This document shows, piece after piece, positions 39,866-49,261 of a stretch of DNA of 64,000 nt (within the stretch, counting starts at the first letter, position 1; each line of letters starts with the position of its first letter). Origin of the DNA: an uncultured Bacteroidales bacterium (lineage in GTDB: Bacteria; Bacteroidota; Bacteroidia; Bacteroidales; UBA11471); contig CANQQA010000002.1 of assembly GCA_947625885.1 (NCBI GenBank), positions 62,001-126,000 of the forward strand, in the 5' to 3' direction. Below the pieces are notes generated by a model, which did no database searches, was not told where the DNA came from, and saw only the letters and a list, made by a program, of their open reading frames with translations. A program made the position numbers and the translations under genes.

Positions 39866-39873
39866 TACTTTTG
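39866..39873 (+). promoter_or_regulatory. Promoter -7 box for the TolC-like gene
   Basis: TACTTTTG matches TAnnTTTG, 24 bp before the start at 39898. Confidence 0.6.
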
Positions 39874-39897
39874 TACGAAGATTAAGTGCTTGTCGTT

Positions 39898-41328
39898 ATG
39901 AAAGTATATTTGTTTTTGTGTAGTGCGCTTTTGTCAGCTCTGTTTCTGTCGTGTGCCTCGAAAGCGGTTTTGTCGAAACCGGAGCAGGCGTTGACCGATA
40001 CGGCATATCGGTTGCCCGTGAGCGACTATATCGGTCTCGATACCGTTACGATAGGAGCATTGACGTGGCGCGACTTTTACGACGATGTGCATTTGCGCAT
40101 GTTGATTAATGAAGCTCTGCAATCGAGTACCCGAATGCAAACGGCTCTTTATCGTATAGAACAGGCGGAGGAAACGGCGCGGGTAAGTATGGAACAGTTT
40201 TTCCCTTCTCTCGATTTTGCCGCCGAGATAAGGTTGAGGAAGGATTTGAATCGCTCGCCGACCAAAATCTATCACGGACTGTTTTATTTCAATTGGGAGA
40301 TTGATGTATGGGGTCGTTTGCGCCATACCCGTCGGGCAAAAATCAAACGTTTGGAGCAAAGTGTGATAAACCGGTGGGGCGTGCAGAGCATGTTGATAGC
40401 GCAGGTCGCCGAACAGTATTACAAGCTGGTCGTGTATCGCGCCAAACGCGATGCCTTGAAAGAGACCGTAACCCGAAACAAAGAGGTGGTGGAATATTGG
40501 CAGTCGCAGCAGTCGGAAATGCTGACGATTACGGAATTGGCTTCACATTCCTATCATGAACAATCTGTGGCGGTGGAACAAGCCAAATCGGAGTGGTATA
40601 GCGCCGACGCCAAACTCTCTGCCGTTGAGGCGGAAATATTCATAGCGGAAAATCTTTTGAACACACTGCTCAACCGCTCTTCGGGCGAATTGACATTGAC
40701 GTCGATAGAAGATTTGTATGCATCGCCGGTTTTTCGCGATACATTGCAGGTCGGTTATCCGGCGCAGTTGTTGCGCTATCGTCCCGATGTGATGAAAGCC
40801 GAAGCGGCTTTGGGCGAATATCTCGAATTGAACAAGGCGGCACGGGCGGAGTTTTATCCCAAAGTGGCGTTGTCGGGAAACATCGGTTTTGAAAACAACC
40901 TGTTCAAGTCGTGGTTCGATGTACCTGCATCTTTTGTCGGTTCTTTCTTGGGCGGACTTACTTTCCCGCTTTTCCACCGGAGAGCTATCCGCTCGCAATA
41001 CAAACTCTCGACACTCGAACACGAAATAGCGTTTCTCAATTTCAGGGAAACCCTCTTGAACGCCCAGTGCGAAGTGTCCAACACCTTGATGCGCTGCACC
41101 ATGTCGATGCGCCAGACCGAAAACTATTACCGCAGCTATCTGTCGGAACGGAGTGCATACGAGCAGAGTCGCCAGTTGCTCGATAAAAATAAAATTTCAT
41201 CGTACGATTTCGTGCTGGTGCAAAATCGCTATATCAACGCCCAAGTCAGTTTTTACGATTCCCTGCTCAACACGCTTTTGCAACGTGTAACCGTGTATCG
41301 CAGTTTGGGCGGCGGGTGGCAGAATTGA
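39898..41328 (+). CDS. TolC/OprM-family outer-membrane efflux lipoprotein
   Basis: This 476-residue protein has a lipoprotein signal with Cys19 (ALFLSCAS). Two OEP repeats follow (about 60-240 and 270-470), with long helices and a signature such as LLRYRPDVMKAEAALGEYLELNKAARAEFYP (only its first part quoted as LLRYRPDVMKAEAAL). Such proteins are trimeric exit ducts for tripartite exporters. No RND pump or membrane-fusion partner is adjacent, so it must pair with components encoded elsewhere. The start at 39898 follows the promoter box; an ATG-like start four codons earlier is less likely. Confidence 0.92.
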   Translation: MKVYLFLCSALLSALFLSCASKAVLSKPEQALTDTAYRLPVSDYIGLDTVTIGALTWRDFYDDVHLRMLINEALQSSTRMQTALYRIEQAEETARVSMEQFFPSLDFAAEIRLRKDLNRSPTKIYHGLFYFNWEIDVWGRLRHTRRAKIKRLEQSVINRWGVQSMLIAQVAEQYYKLVVYRAKRDALKETVTRNKEVVEYWQSQQSEMLTITELASHSYHEQSVAVEQAKSEWYSADAKLSAVEAEIFIAENLLNTLLNRSSGELTLTSIEDLYASPVFRDTLQVGYPAQLLRYRPDVMKAEAALGEYLELNKAARAEFYPKVALSGNIGFENNLFKSWFDVPASFVGSFLGGLTFPLFHRRAIRSQYKLSTLEHEIAFLNFRETLLNAQCEVSNTLMRCTMSMRQTENYYRSYLSERSAYEQSRQLLDKNKISSYDFVLVQNRYINAQVSFYDSLLNTLLQRVTVYRSLGGGWQN

Positions 41329-41402
41329 TTTTTGCATGGTTTCCGTAAATCGGAAATATATTGCAAAATACATTTGAATTAGGATATTTTTTAATGTTTT
41401 GT

Positions 41403-41410
41403 TATCTTTG
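41403..41410 (+). promoter_or_regulatory. Promoter -7 box for purU-hisHA
   Basis: TATCTTTG matches TAnnTTTG, 20 bp before the purU start. Confidence 0.6.
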
Positions 41411-41430
41411 CGCCGCAAAAAAGAACCGAT

Positions 41431-42309
41431 ATGCAAGATGCACAGAATGTAAAAAACGGACAAAATGCCATACTGCTGATGCACTGTCCCGACCAGTCGG
41501 GTATCGTGGCGGTTGTTACCGATTTTATCAATATCAACGGCGGTAACATTCTCTATCTCGACCAGTACGTCGATAGGGAAAATCACATATTTTTCATGCG
41601 GGTCGAGTGGGACTTGACGCATTTCATCATTCCCGAAGACCGGATAGAGGAGTATTTTCACACGCTTTGCGCCAAGAAATACGAAATGAATTTCAGTCTC
41701 TATTTCAGCCACAAGACGCCCCGCATGGCGATTTTCGTATCGAAAATGTCGCACTGCCTCTACGACCTGCTGGCGCGCTACACCGCCGGCGAGTGGGACG
41801 TAGAGATACCCCTCATCGTGAGCAACCACCCCGATATGGAGATTGCCGCCGGACGCTTCGGGATAGACTACAAATACTTTCCCATTACCGCCGAAAACAA
41901 GAAAGAGCAGGAGGCGGCGGAGCTGGCGCTGCTGCATGAATACCGCATCGACTTCATCGTGCTGGCGCGCTATATGCAGATTGTCTCGCCCGAGTTCATC
42001 AGCCATTATCCGAACAGCATCATCAACATACACCACTCATTCCTGCCCGCATTCGTGGGCGCCAAACCCTATCACGCCGCTTTCGAGCGCGGAGTCAAGC
42101 TCATAGGCGCCACGAGTCACTACGTAACCGCCGATTTGGATTCCGGTCCCATTATCGAGCAGGATATAACCCGCGTTTCGCACAAAGACACGATTAATAC
42201 GCTGGTGCGTAAAGGACGCGATTTGGAAAAAATCGTGCTTTCGCGCGCGGTTGAAAAACATATCGAGCGAAAAATACTTGTGTATCAAAACAAAACCGTT
42301 GTATTCTGA
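41431..42309 (+). CDS. purU: Formyltetrahydrofolate deformylase
   Basis: PurU hydrolyses 10-formyltetrahydrofolate to formate and tetrahydrofolate, balancing one-carbon pools. This 292-residue protein has an ACT domain (about 12-90, AILLMHCPDQSGIVAVV) and a formyltransferase-like domain with NIHHSFLPAFVGAKPYH and ATSHYV. Its stop overlaps the hisH start by one base (TGATG), so it is translationally coupled to the histidine genes. Confidence 0.95.
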   Translation: MQDAQNVKNGQNAILLMHCPDQSGIVAVVTDFININGGNILYLDQYVDRENHIFFMRVEWDLTHFIIPEDRIEEYFHTLCAKKYEMNFSLYFSHKTPRMAIFVSKMSHCLYDLLARYTAGEWDVEIPLIVSNHPDMEIAAGRFGIDYKYFPITAENKKEQEAAELALLHEYRIDFIVLARYMQIVSPEFISHYPNSIINIHHSFLPAFVGAKPYHAAFERGVKLIGATSHYVTADLDSGPIIEQDITRVSHKDTINTLVRKGRDLEKIVLSRAVEKHIERKILVYQNKTVVF

Positions 42310-42899
42310 TGCAGGTCGCTATTGTCAAATACAATGCCGGAAACATCTATTCCGTCGATTGCGCGTTGCGCCGTGCGGGCGTTACGCCCGTGCTTACCGA
42401 CGACAAGGAGACGTTGATGGCTGCCGACAAGGTTATATTTCCGGGTGTGGGCGAGGCAGCCTCTGCCATGACCTACCTGCGGGCACACGGTCTCGACCGC
42501 CTGATAAAAGAGCTGCGGCAGCCGGTGCTGGGCATCTGCATCGGTATGCAGCTGATGTGCCGCCACTCCGAAGAGGGCGATGTCGATTGTCTGGGCATTT
42601 TCGATGTCGATGTCAAGCGTTTCCGCTCCGATTCGCCCGACCGCAAAGTCCCGCACATGGGGTGGAACACGGTAACCGATATAGATACGTGTATGTTTCC
42701 TCCGGAGTTGGAAGGTCAGTACGTCTATTTCGTGCATAGCTATTATGCGCCCGTGTGCGATTACACGACGGCGACAGCCGAATACATACACCCGTTCAGC
42801 GCGGCGCTGCATCGCGACAATTTTTACGCTGCCCAATTCCACATCGAAAAAAGCGGAAGCGTGGGCGAAGCTATATTTCACCGATTTTTAGCTCTTTGA
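42309..42899 (+). CDS. hisH: Imidazole glycerol phosphate synthase, glutaminase subunit
   Basis: HisH supplies ammonia to HisF. This 196-residue class I amidotransferase has the triad Cys77 (LGICIGMQLM), His178 and Glu180 (QFHIEKSG). It is first in hisH-hisA-hisF-hisIE; hisG, D, C and B are not in this window. Confidence 0.96.
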   Translation: MQVAIVKYNAGNIYSVDCALRRAGVTPVLTDDKETLMAADKVIFPGVGEAASAMTYLRAHGLDRLIKELRQPVLGICIGMQLMCRHSEEGDVDCLGIFDVDVKRFRSDSPDRKVPHMGWNTVTDIDTCMFPPELEGQYVYFVHSYYAPVCDYTTATAEYIHPFSAALHRDNFYAAQFHIEKSGSVGEAIFHRFLAL

Positions 42900-42903
42900 C
42901 CCC

Positions 42904-43623
42904 ATGATAGAACTAATACCTGCCATAGACCTTATCGACGGAAAATGCGTGCGTCTGTCGCAGGGCGATTACGACCGTCGGAAAGTCTATGACGAAGACC
43001 CGACGGAAGTCGCCAAAATGTTCGAGGACAACGGAATAACTCGTCTGCATGTAGTCGACCTCGACGGTGCGAAGGCGCAGCATATCGTCAATTATGCCGT
43101 GTTGGAGCGCATCGCTGCTCGTACCCGTTTGGTCATAGACTTCGGCGGCGGGCTGAAATCGGACGACGACCTGCGTATCGCTTTCGAGTGCGGCGCGCAG
43201 ATGATAACGGGCGGGAGCGTGGCAGTGAAAAATCCTGACCTCTTTGCCGCATGGCTCGCCCGCTACGGCAGCGACCGTATCATTCTCGGCGCCGATGTGA
43301 AAGACGGGAAAATAGCCGTCGGCGGCTGGTTGGAGTCGTCGGAACAGGAGCTGATGCCTTTTATCGCCGATTATCGCGCCAAAGGTATCGCCAAAGTCAT
43401 CGTTACCGACATTGCGCGCGACGGTATGCTGCAAGGACCCTCGACAGAGCTTTACGGAGAAATATTGCAAAAAAATCCCGATATTTACTTGATAGCCAGC
43501 GGCGGTGTCGCCTCGATTGCCGACATCGAGCGCCTCGATGCGATGGGCGTGTCGGGCGTCATTTTCGGAAAAGCCTTTTACGAAGGGCGCATAACCTTTT
43601 CCGATTTACGCCCGTTCTTGTAA
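42904..43623 (+). CDS. hisA: ProFAR isomerase (phosphoribosylformimino-AICAR-P isomerase)
   Basis: HisA opens the ribose ring of ProFAR in histidine synthesis. This 239-residue TIM barrel starts MIELIPAIDLIDGKCVRLSQG with catalytic Asp8, and the second Asp lies in LGADVKDGKIAVGGW. It follows hisH by 4 bp. Confidence 0.96.
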   Translation: MIELIPAIDLIDGKCVRLSQGDYDRRKVYDEDPTEVAKMFEDNGITRLHVVDLDGAKAQHIVNYAVLERIAARTRLVIDFGGGLKSDDDLRIAFECGAQMITGGSVAVKNPDLFAAWLARYGSDRIILGADVKDGKIAVGGWLESSEQELMPFIADYRAKGIAKVIVTDIARDGMLQGPSTELYGEILQKNPDIYLIASGGVASIADIERLDAMGVSGVIFGKAFYEGRITFSDLRPFL

Positions 43624-43642
43624 ATATTCGGAAAAAGAATTG

Positions 43643-43650
43643 TACTTTTG
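43643..43650 (+). promoter_or_regulatory. Possible internal promoter before hisF
   Basis: TACTTTTG matches TAnnTTTG, in the 79-bp gap between hisA and hisF. A CTTG at 43617-43620 lies 22 bp upstream. It may let hisF-hisIE-ftsE be expressed separately. Confidence 0.5.
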
Positions 43651-43702
43651 TCTTGGATAGCGAGAAACGAAATCGAATAGCGGTACACCGCGACTATTGA
43701 AG

Positions 43703-44458
43703 ATGTTAGCGAAAAGAATCATACCCTGCTTGGACGTAAAAGACGGAAAGACCGTGAAAGGGGTCAATTTCGTCAATTTCAGAGATGCCGGCGATCCGGT
43801 GGAGCTGGGGCAGGAGTATAGCCGGCAGGGCGCCGACGAATTGGTCTATCTCGACATCACCGCCTCTTACGAAGGGCGCAAAACGTTCACCGAACTGGTG
43901 CGGAAAGTGGCGGCGCAGGTGAACATACCTTTCACCGTAGGCGGCGGCATCGACGAGTTGTGCGACGTCGAAAGGCTGTTGAATGCCGGTGCTGACAAGG
44001 TGTCGGTCAATTCGGCGGCACTGCGGAATCCGCAGCTTATCGAAGCGATTGCCGCGAACTTCGGCTCGCAGGTGTGCGTGGTAGCGATAGACGCCCGTTT
44101 CGAGGACGGCACATGGCGGTGTTATCGCAGCGGAGGGCACGTCCCTACGGAACGGGAATTGTTTTCGTGGGCGAAAGAGGCGCAGGAACGCGGCGCCGGC
44201 GAAATACTCTTTACCAGCATGACGCACGACGGCGTGAAAGACGGATATGCCAACGACGCTTTGGCGGTGCTGCACGATACGCTTTCGATACCTGTCATCG
44301 CTTCGGGCGGCGCGGGCAGCAAAGAGCACTTCCGCGACGCTTTCCTGCTCGGAAAAGCCGATGCGGCATTGGCGGCGAGCGTGTTTCATTTCGGCGAGAT
44401 TCCCATTCCCGAACTGAAAAACTATTTGACGAAAGAGGGTATTTGTGTAAGAATATGA
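43703..44458 (+). CDS. hisF: Imidazole glycerol phosphate synthase, cyclase subunit
   Basis: HisF joins ammonia from HisH to PRFAR, giving imidazole glycerol phosphate and AICAR. This 251-residue TIM barrel starts [20 protein letters not shown] with Asp11, and the second catalytic Asp is in [12 protein letters not shown]. The stop overlaps the first possible hisIE start (ATGA). Confidence 0.96.
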   Translation: MLAKRIIPCLDVKDGKTVKGVNFVNFRDAGDPVELGQEYSRQGADELVYLDITASYEGRKTFTELVRKVAAQVNIPFTVGGGIDELCDVERLLNAGADKVSVNSAALRNPQLIEAIAANFGSQVCVVAIDARFEDGTWRCYRSGGHVPTERELFSWAKEAQERGAGEILFTSMTHDGVKDGYANDALAVLHDTLSIPVIASGGAGSKEHFRDAFLLGKADAALAASVFHFGEIPIPELKNYLTKEGICVRI

Positions 44459-44469
44459 TACGAAAAAAT

Positions 44470-45066
44470 ATGGAACTCGATTTTGAAAAAATGGGCGGTC
44501 TTATTCCCGCCATCATACAAGACAATTGCACGGGCAAAGTGTTGATGCTCGGCTTTATGAACAAAGAGGCGTATGAAAAAACGCTGGAAATCGGAAAAGT
44601 AACCTTTTTCAGCCGCACGAAAAACCGCTTGTGGACGAAAGGCGAGGAGAGTGGAAATTTCTTGAACGTCTGCTCCATAACTGCCGATTGCGACAAAGAT
44701 ACGCTGCTCATAAAAGCCAATCCCGCAGGACCGGTGTGCCACACGGGAAGCGATACCTGCTTCGACGAGAAAAACGAAGCCGACTTCTACTTCATACGCT
44801 ATTTGCAGGAGTTTATCGAACGGCGCAAGGTCGAAATGCCCGACGGCTCCTACACCACGTCGCTTTTCAAAAAAGGCGTGAACCGCATGGCGCAGAAAGT
44901 GGGCGAGGAGGCGGTCGAAACCGTTATCGAAGCTACTAACGGCACGCAGGACGGATTCATTTACGAAGCCTCCGACCTGATATACCACCTGCTTGTCTTG
45001 CTTGTTTCCAAAGGGTTGCGCATGGAAGACTTGGCGCGTGAATTGAAAAAACGCCACAAAGAATAA
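44470..45066 (+). CDS. hisIE: Bifunctional phosphoribosyl-AMP cyclohydrolase / phosphoribosyl-ATP pyrophosphatase
   Basis: This 198-residue fusion catalyses steps two and three of histidine synthesis. The HisI part (1-105) has GEESGNFLNVCSITADCDKD with zinc-binding Cys and DTCFDEK. The HisE part (about 112-198) has FKKGVNRMAQKVGEEAVETV. I prefer the start MELDFEKMGGLIPAI at 44470; an ATG at 44455 in frame overlaps the hisF stop and could be the coupled start instead. Confidence 0.94.
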   Translation: MELDFEKMGGLIPAIIQDNCTGKVLMLGFMNKEAYEKTLEIGKVTFFSRTKNRLWTKGEESGNFLNVCSITADCDKDTLLIKANPAGPVCHTGSDTCFDEKNEADFYFIRYLQEFIERRKVEMPDGSYTTSLFKKGVNRMAQKVGEEAVETVIEATNGTQDGFIYEASDLIYHLLVLLVSKGLRMEDLARELKKRHKE

Positions 45067-45072
45067 CGGATT

Positions 45073-45774
45073 ATGGAAGAACAGGAAAGACAATTGCTCA
45101 TAAACTATCGCGGGGTCGAAATTTTGCGCGATGAACAACTTGTTCTGCACGATGCCGATTTCACCTTGTATAGCGGTGAGTTTGTTTACTTGGTCGGGCT
45201 GGTGGGCAGCGGCAAAAGCACCCTGATGAAAACTTTTTATGCCGATGTTCCGGTACATAGCGGCGAAGCGCGTGTGTTCGATGCGGATATGCGCAAGATA
45301 CGCCGTCGTGAAATACCCCTGTTGCGCCGCCGTATAGGAATTGTCTTTCAAGACTTTCAACTGCTTACCGACCGTTCGGTGCAGAAAAATCTCGAATTTG
45401 TCTTGCGGGCTACCGGTTGGAAAAGCCGCGCCGAAATAGCCGAGCGTGTAACGAAAGCCTTGCGGCAGGTCGGCATGGAGACAAAAGCCTATCGTATGCC
45501 GCACGAACTTTCCGGCGGTGAGCAGCAGCGGGTGGTCATAGCCCGAGCCCTGCTCAATTCGCCGCAGATAATTCTTGCCGACGAGCCGACGGGCAATCTC
45601 GACCCCCAGACAGGCAGACAAATCGTAGCCCTGCTGCACGAGATTTGCCGGGCGGGAACGGCGGTCGTCATGACCACACACAACCATTATTTGGTCAAGG
45701 AATTTCCGGGTCGCGTGATGTTGTGCAACGACAAGCGCATCACCGATATTACCGATACGCTGCCCGTGAAATAA
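45073..45774 (+). CDS. ftsE: FtsE-like cell-division ABC transporter ATPase
   Basis: This 233-residue ATPase has Walker [10 protein letters not shown] (42-50), the signature LSGGEQQRV (146-154) and Walker B IILADEP (166-172). Its size and [20 protein letters not shown] segment fit FtsE, which with FtsX controls septal peptidoglycan hydrolysis. No ftsX is adjacent, so the partner lies elsewhere; another lipoprotein-type ABC ATPase is a weaker alternative. It starts 6 bp after hisIE. Confidence 0.85.
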   Translation: MEEQERQLLINYRGVEILRDEQLVLHDADFTLYSGEFVYLVGLVGSGKSTLMKTFYADVPVHSGEARVFDADMRKIRRREIPLLRRRIGIVFQDFQLLTDRSVQKNLEFVLRATGWKSRAEIAERVTKALRQVGMETKAYRMPHELSGGEQQRVVIARALLNSPQIILADEPTGNLDPQTGRQIVALLHEICRAGTAVVMTTHNHYLVKEFPGRVMLCNDKRITDITDTLPVK

Positions 45775-45801
45775 ACGTTTGGTGCATTGATGATAAATTG
45801 T

Positions 45802-45809
45802 TATCTTTG
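45802..45809 (+). promoter_or_regulatory. Promoter -7 box for lysC-lysA
   Basis: TATCTTTG matches TAnnTTTG, 42 bp before the lysC start. Confidence 0.6.
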
Positions 45810-45851
45810 CGCCTCGAAAAAATAAAGAAAATAATCAACCTGAAAAATAAA

Positions 45852-47165
45852 ATGAAAGTATTAAAGTTTGGCGGAACGTCGGTAGGTTCGGCACAACGCA
45901 TGAAAAATGTCGCTCGTCTTATTTGCGACGGCGAGCGCAAAATCGTTGTTCTTTCAGCCATGTCGGGAACGACCAACACGCTGGTGGAAATTTCGGACTA
46001 TCTCTACAAGAAAAATCCGGACGGTGCCAATGAAGTAATCAATACGCTGGAACGCAAATATTTGCAGACGATAAAAGAGCTTTATGCCACCGACGAATAT
46101 CGGGAAAAAGCCGCTGAAGCCTTGAAGCACAACTTCGATACGATGCGTTCTTTCACCAAAGACCTTTTCACCATGTTCGAGGAGAAAGTGATTCTCGCAC
46201 AAGGCGAATTGATGTCCACGACGATGATGAATCTCTATCTGAACGAATCGGGCGTACAGTCGGTATTGATACCCGCCCTCGATTATATGCGCATCGACAA
46301 AAACGGCGAACCCGATGCCGGATACATAAAAAACAACCTCGAAAAGAAATTGGCGGAATATCCCGATGCGCCGCTCTACATTACGCAAGGATTCATCTGC
46401 CGCAACGCTTACGGCGAAATCGACAACCTGCAACGGGGCGGCAGCGACTATTCCGCTTCGCTCATCGGGGCGGCTGTCCGTGCCGAAGAGATACAGATAT
46501 GGACTGACATCGACGGCATGCACAACAACGATCCCCGTTTCGTCGAAGGCACGAAACCGGTGCGCACCCTCAATTTCGAGGAGGCGGCGGAGTTGGCATA
46601 TTTCGGTGCAAAGATTCTGCACCCTACCTGCATTCTTCCCGCCAAGCTCAACAACATTCCCGTGCGTCTGCTCAATACCATGCAGCCCGAGGCTGCGGGC
46701 ACGATGATATGCGGCGTTTCCGAGTCGGGCAAGATAAAGGCGGTAGCCGCCAAAGACGGCATCACCGCCATTAAAATCAAGTCGGGACGTATGTTGTTGG
46801 CATATGGTTTTCTGCGTAAGGTGTTCGAAATATTCGAGAGCTACCAAACTTCTATCGACATGATTACCACCTCCGAAGTGGGTGTTTCGGTAACGATAGA
46901 CAACACGAAGCATCTCTCCGAAATACTCGACGACCTCAAAAAATTCGGTACGGTTACGGTCGATGAAGATATGGTCATCATCTGCGTCGTCGGCGACTTG
47001 GAATGGAAAAACATCGGCTTCGAGTCGAATGCCACGCAGGCGATGAAAGATATTCCCGTGCGTATGGTTTCGTACGGCGGAAGCAACTACAATATTTCTT
47101 TTCTCGTAAAAGCCGAAGACAAGCAGCGCGCTTTGCAGTCGCTCAGCCGCCATTTGTTTCAATAA
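45852..47165 (+). CDS. lysC: Aspartate kinase
   Basis: Aspartate kinase starts the lysine, threonine and methionine pathway. This 437-residue protein begins MKVLKFGGTSVGSAQRM, with the kinase signature, and ends in two ACT domains (about 300-437; IDMITTSEVGVSVTID, FLVKAEDKQRALQ). It is monofunctional, without a homoserine dehydrogenase domain. Upstream in-frame codons lie before the promoter box and are not translated. lysA follows 55 bp later, so lysine-sensitive control is plausible. Confidence 0.95.
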   Translation: MKVLKFGGTSVGSAQRMKNVARLICDGERKIVVLSAMSGTTNTLVEISDYLYKKNPDGANEVINTLERKYLQTIKELYATDEYREKAAEALKHNFDTMRSFTKDLFTMFEEKVILAQGELMSTTMMNLYLNESGVQSVLIPALDYMRIDKNGEPDAGYIKNNLEKKLAEYPDAPLYITQGFICRNAYGEIDNLQRGGSDYSASLIGAAVRAEEIQIWTDIDGMHNNDPRFVEGTKPVRTLNFEEAAELAYFGAKILHPTCILPAKLNNIPVRLLNTMQPEAAGTMICGVSESGKIKAVAAKDGITAIKIKSGRMLLAYGFLRKVFEIFESYQTSIDMITTSEVGVSVTIDNTKHLSEILDDLKKFGTVTVDEDMVIICVVGDLEWKNIGFESNATQAMKDIPVRMVSYGGSNYNISFLVKAEDKQRALQSLSRHLFQ

Positions 47166-47220
47166 ACAGGGTAGAGGGACGGACGTTGAATCCGTCTCTT
47201 TCCATAAAAAAAAGACAGCC

Positions 47221-48375
47221 ATGAATTTTCCCGTAGAAAAATTCAAAACTCTGGATACGCCGTTTTATTATTACGACACCGACTTGCTGCGCACGACGCT
47301 GCGCACGATTCACGAAGAAGCCGGTCGCTACGAGCGGTATCATGTGCATTATGCCGTGAAGGCGAATGCCAATCCCCGCCTTCTGTCGATAATCCGCGAA
47401 TACGGGTTGGGTGCCGATTGCGTGAGCGGCGGCGAGATACGGGCGGCGTTGAAAGCCGGTTTCCCTGCCGACAAAATCGTTTTTGCCGGTGTGGGAAAAG
47501 CGGATTGGGAAATACGTCTGGGACTTGAAGCCGGTATTTGCTGTTTCAACGTGGAGTCCCTGCCCGAACTGGAAAATATCGACGCCCTCGCCGGTGAAGC
47601 CGGTAAGGTGGCTTCGGTCGCCTTGCGCATCAATCCGAATGTCGATGCCCATACCCACCACTATATCACTACCGGTTTGAGTGAAAACAAGTTCGGCATC
47701 AGCACGGAGCATTTGGAGATGATTCTCGACCGCATGGCATCGCTTGCCCACGTCCGTTTGGTGGGGCTGCATTTCCATATCGGCTCGCAGATTCTCGACA
47801 TGGACTCGTTCAAGATGTTGTGCAACCGCATCAACGAAATACAGGAGCTTCTCTACAAACGCATGATGATTGTCGATATTATCAATGTCGGCGGCGGATT
47901 GGGCGTCGATTACGAACAGCCCGACCGGCAGCCCGTACCCGACTTTGCCGCGTATTTCGCCGTGTTTCACAAACACTTGAAGTTGCGCCCGAAGCAGCAT
48001 CTTTTCTTCGAGCTGGGGCGTGCCGTCGTGTGCCAGTGCGGCAGTCTGATTACCAAAACCCTCTATGTAAAAGAAGGTGTCAATAAAAAATTCGTGATAG
48101 TCGATGCCGGCTTTACCGACCTGATACGCCCCGCGCTTTATCAGGCGTATCACCGCATCGAAAATATTTCGTCCGCCCTGCCGCCGCAGGAATACGATGT
48201 CGTAGGTCCCATTTGCGAGTCGTCCGACTGTTTCGGAAAAGTCGTTTCGCTCAATGAAACTTCGCGGGGCGACATCATTGCCATACGCTCTGCCGGCGCA
48301 TACGGCGAAATCATGGCGTCGCAGTACAACTGCCGCCGCCTGCCGGGTGCCTGCTATTCCGATGAAATGCCATAA
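47221..48375 (+). CDS. lysA: Diaminopimelate decarboxylase
   Basis: LysA makes lysine from meso-diaminopimelate using pyridoxal phosphate. This 384-residue fold-type III enzyme has the PLP-binding Lys47 in HYAVKANANP, the phosphate-binding GGGLGVDYE region, and the catalytic Cys segment GPICESSDCFGK. It is probably cotranscribed with lysC. Confidence 0.95.
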   Translation: MNFPVEKFKTLDTPFYYYDTDLLRTTLRTIHEEAGRYERYHVHYAVKANANPRLLSIIREYGLGADCVSGGEIRAALKAGFPADKIVFAGVGKADWEIRLGLEAGICCFNVESLPELENIDALAGEAGKVASVALRINPNVDAHTHHYITTGLSENKFGISTEHLEMILDRMASLAHVRLVGLHFHIGSQILDMDSFKMLCNRINEIQELLYKRMMIVDIINVGGGLGVDYEQPDRQPVPDFAAYFAVFHKHLKLRPKQHLFFELGRAVVCQCGSLITKTLYVKEGVNKKFVIVDAGFTDLIRPALYQAYHRIENISSALPPQEYDVVGPICESSDCFGKVVSLNETSRGDIIAIRSAGAYGEIMASQYNCRRLPGACYSDEMP

Positions 48376-48385
48376 AAACAGCCTT

Positions 48386-49216
48386 ATGAAAAAATCGTTT
48401 TTCTTTTCGCTTTTTCTCTTTTGCGGGCTCGCGCTGTCGGCGCAGGAGAATATTTTTGTTTTGAAAGACAGTTACATCTCTCCGAAAAAACAGTTTATTG
48501 ATTCGCTGGCGGTTGCCGATATGTCGGTGGCGAAGCCGTTTGTTCCTGTCGCTACGGTCAAGACCTCGACTTACAAGGGCAGCAACACCGCCTATCAGGT
48601 GAAGTTGTTGAAATTCTCGGGCGACTATCCGGGCGCGTTCAATGTTTTGGAAGTCTTTCAGGCGGGGAAACGCTTGTGTTCGGTTGCCGATGCCGACGGT
48701 TGGGCGGAGCTGCCGTCGAACATTCCTTCGGACAATAATTACTTTTTCTCCGTACATCTCTCGGCTTACGCTACGGCGCTGTTTTTCTTTTCGCAGCCGG
48801 TGGACAATAATCCGCCTTTCCTCACGATTGTGGTCATAAAGACGGGAAAAGCCCATTTGGTATATCATCGTCCGTGCGTGTTGCAGTCGATTTCCAAAAA
48901 CTCCTATTCGGTGAAAGTGGAGTTCGACGACCGTTATTCGGCGAATATCGCCCTTTCGGCGTCGGTCGAAAAAGTCGAAATGCCGCAACCCGAAACGGCG
49001 GCTCCGGAGCAGTCGGCACAAGAGCCGCAGCCGAAGAAAAAGTCGAAACGGAAGAAATCGAAAAAACAGGCGGATTCCGTGCAGTCCGACACGCTGTCGG
49101 TCGATGCTCCCGCCGCGATTGTCGCTCCTGCTCCGCAGCCGGCGGTCGAGCCGGTTGTTCCCGTCCGCAGTCTTATCTGGTCGGAAGACGGACTTTTGAA
49201 AATCAAAAAATTGTGA
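48386..49216 (+). CDS. Exported hypothetical protein with a Lys-rich tail (276 aa)
   Basis: I do not recognise this protein. It has a signal peptide (MKKSFFFSLFLFCGLALSAQ) and a globular part (about 25-190) with beta-strands such as AYQVKLLKFSGDYPGAFNVL. A charged Pro/Glu/Lys-rich segment follows (PQPKKKSKRKKSKKQA), then Ala/Pro-rich sequence and a short conserved-looking end (VRSLIWSEDGLLKIKKL). It starts 10 bp after lysA and ends at a palindromic terminator. The basic segment could bind anionic cell-wall polymers, which is only a guess. Confidence 0.78.
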   Translation: MKKSFFFSLFLFCGLALSAQENIFVLKDSYISPKKQFIDSLAVADMSVAKPFVPVATVKTSTYKGSNTAYQVKLLKFSGDYPGAFNVLEVFQAGKRLCSVADADGWAELPSNIPSDNNYFFSVHLSAYATALFFFSQPVDNNPPFLTIVVIKTGKAHLVYHRPCVLQSISKNSYSVKVEFDDRYSANIALSASVEKVEMPQPETAAPEQSAQEPQPKKKSKRKKSKKQADSVQSDTLSVDAPAAIVAPAPQPAVEPVVPVRSLIWSEDGLLKIKKL

Positions 49217-49220
49217 TGAA

Positions 49221-49259
49221 AATTAATCCCGCATACGGTTACCGTATGCGGGATTAATT
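49221..49259. terminator. Near-perfect palindromic terminator between the 276-aa protein gene and lon
   Basis: The 39-bp element has 19-bp arms, AATTAATCCCGCATACGGT and ACCGTATGCGGGATTAATT, around a single T. It lies between the convergent stops and can end transcripts of both genes. Confidence 0.8.
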
Positions 49260-49261
49260 GT

